From Burkholderia thailandensis E264 (lineage in GTDB: Bacteria > Pseudomonadota > Gammaproteobacteria > Burkholderiales > Burkholderiaceae), in NCBI RefSeq assembly GCF_000012365.1, contig NC_007651.1:2790001-2854000 (forward strand): a stretch of DNA of 64,000 nucleotides, written 5' to 3'. A program made the translations under genes and the position numbers. Below the pieces are notes generated by a model. That model made no database searches. It worked only from the letters and a program-made list of their open reading frames with translations, and was not told where the DNA came from. Positions 63,346-64,000 of the stretch are shown in pieces; the first letter of the stretch is position 1, and each line of letters starts with the position of its first letter.

Positions 63346-64000
63346 CCGCGCCAGAAACTTGAATTCGGGAACGACGCGCCGATTCTCGCATTCGTTCGCG
63401 CCACCGTATTAGCGCCGCGCGTTCGCCCTTTGCGCTCCGATTTTCGTCAGCCGCACGACGCGCCCCGCTCCGGTTTGCCGACAACACGAAATCGGCAACG
63501 CTGAATCAACGATATCGAACTTCGCGGCGATCGTGACGCCAATTCCCCCGCCGTGGGCCGACGTCGCCCCGCCTGACGCCGCAGGCAATACGCCACTTCG
63601 ATTCGCTCGCCGCTTTTGCGCCGAAGCTCGTGGCACTCGACGCCCAAAACGCGAAAGCCCCGACCGCATGACGCAGCCGGGGCTTTCTTTGCATCAGATC
63701 CTTTGGCACGAGGAGAAGATGCAGTTGCAGTATATTCGACGCGCGCCACGTGACACGTCATTCTTTGTGAATATTTGTATCGCGAGTTAAGCGCTTTCGT
63801 GAAAACCGATTCTATCGAGCGAATCGGAGCAACGCTGCAACCGGCGTGCGATATCGGCACCCGTTCGGCACCCGAGACGCAACCGTTGCGAACCGACGGC
63901 GCACCGCATGCTCCGCGCACGCCTCGATCCACCGACGAATCGCCGGCCTGGCCGCCGGCAAGCGTCGTCACACAACCCCGGCGCCGAGCAATTCCCGGTC
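63346..64000. other. Gene-free stretch at the right edge
   Basis: About 650 bp downstream of tRNA-His with no supported gene. It contains one clear hairpin terminator (63653-63690). The short ORFs are low-complexity shadows. The part 63725-63790 is AT-richer than the rest. No integrase or direct repeat of the tRNA end is visible. Confidence 0.4.
63653..63690. terminator. Bidirectional hairpin terminator
   Basis: GAAAGCCCCG and CGGGGCTTTC form a perfect 10-bp stem with a 15-bp loop, followed by TTT on the plus strand and with T-rich sequence on the minus side. The gene it serves is not visible; it may belong to a gene beyond the window. Confidence 0.7.

Noticed and set aside
63533..63790. Small ORF right of the tRNA terminator
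   Set aside because: It spans a strong hairpin terminator and has no recognisable sequence pattern.

Overview
The window looks like a piece of chromosome 1 of a Burkholderia pseudomallei-group species, most likely B. thailandensis. It is very GC-rich, with the codon use and gene families of that group. It opens inside a lasso-peptide cluster of the capistruin type (capC 3' part, then capD), which is known from B. thailandensis. That cluster is followed by a decayed fimbrial locus and an amrR/amrA-amrB-oprA multidrug efflux locus. No database search was possible, so family assignments come from reading motifs and gene order.

Layout. 1-3.0 kb: lasso cyclase and exporter. 3.1-4.4 kb: fimbrial adhesin plus a broken chaperone, with usher and major subunit absent. 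4.6-11.3 kb: AmrAB-OprA pump with its divergent TetR repressor. 11.5-13.0 kb: M23 cell-wall peptidase. 13.2-15.6 kb: polar amino-acid ABC transporter without an ATPase gene. 15.8-26.8 kb: a complete, tightly overlapping Flp/Tad pilus operon (flp-tadV-rcpC-rcpA-cpaD-like-tadZ-A-B-C-D-E-G, minus strand). 27.2-28.2 kb: fossil of a taurine/nitrate/sulfonate-type ABC transporter. 28.8-30.1 kb: dicarboxylate-type MFS carrier. 30.5-35.5 kb: prkA-yeaH-spoVR stress kinase module. 36.2-44.2 kb: a chemoreceptor and a ribose operon (rbsB-A-C-R-K). 44.5-49.6 kb: sulfate uptake operon sbp-cysT-cysW-cysA-cysB. 49.9-51.0 kb: SOS-controlled lexA and a small companion ORF. 51.0-51.3 kb: a 342-bp non-autonomous insertion element. 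51.3-63.3 kb: DUF2939 protein, UspA, NodIJ-type exporter, YraQ-type permease, Tas aldo-keto reductase, thioesterase/HxlR pair, DctA-type carrier, dusA and tRNA-His.

Common themes. Most operons use 1-8 bp stop/start overlaps for translational coupling. In four operons (flp, sbp, rbsB and the amino-acid binding protein) the gene for the abundant product is followed by a GC-rich hairpin before the lower-abundance transport or assembly genes. A perfect 12-bp LacI-type palindrome precedes rbsB, and a 10/12 match precedes the chemoreceptor gene, suggesting shared RbsR control of ribose uptake and taxis. I did not find a convincing wholly new multi-gene system. The least explained items are the lexA companion ORF, the chemoreceptor-rbs link, the internally deleted insertion element and the erosion of the fimbrial locus beside the lasso-peptide genes.
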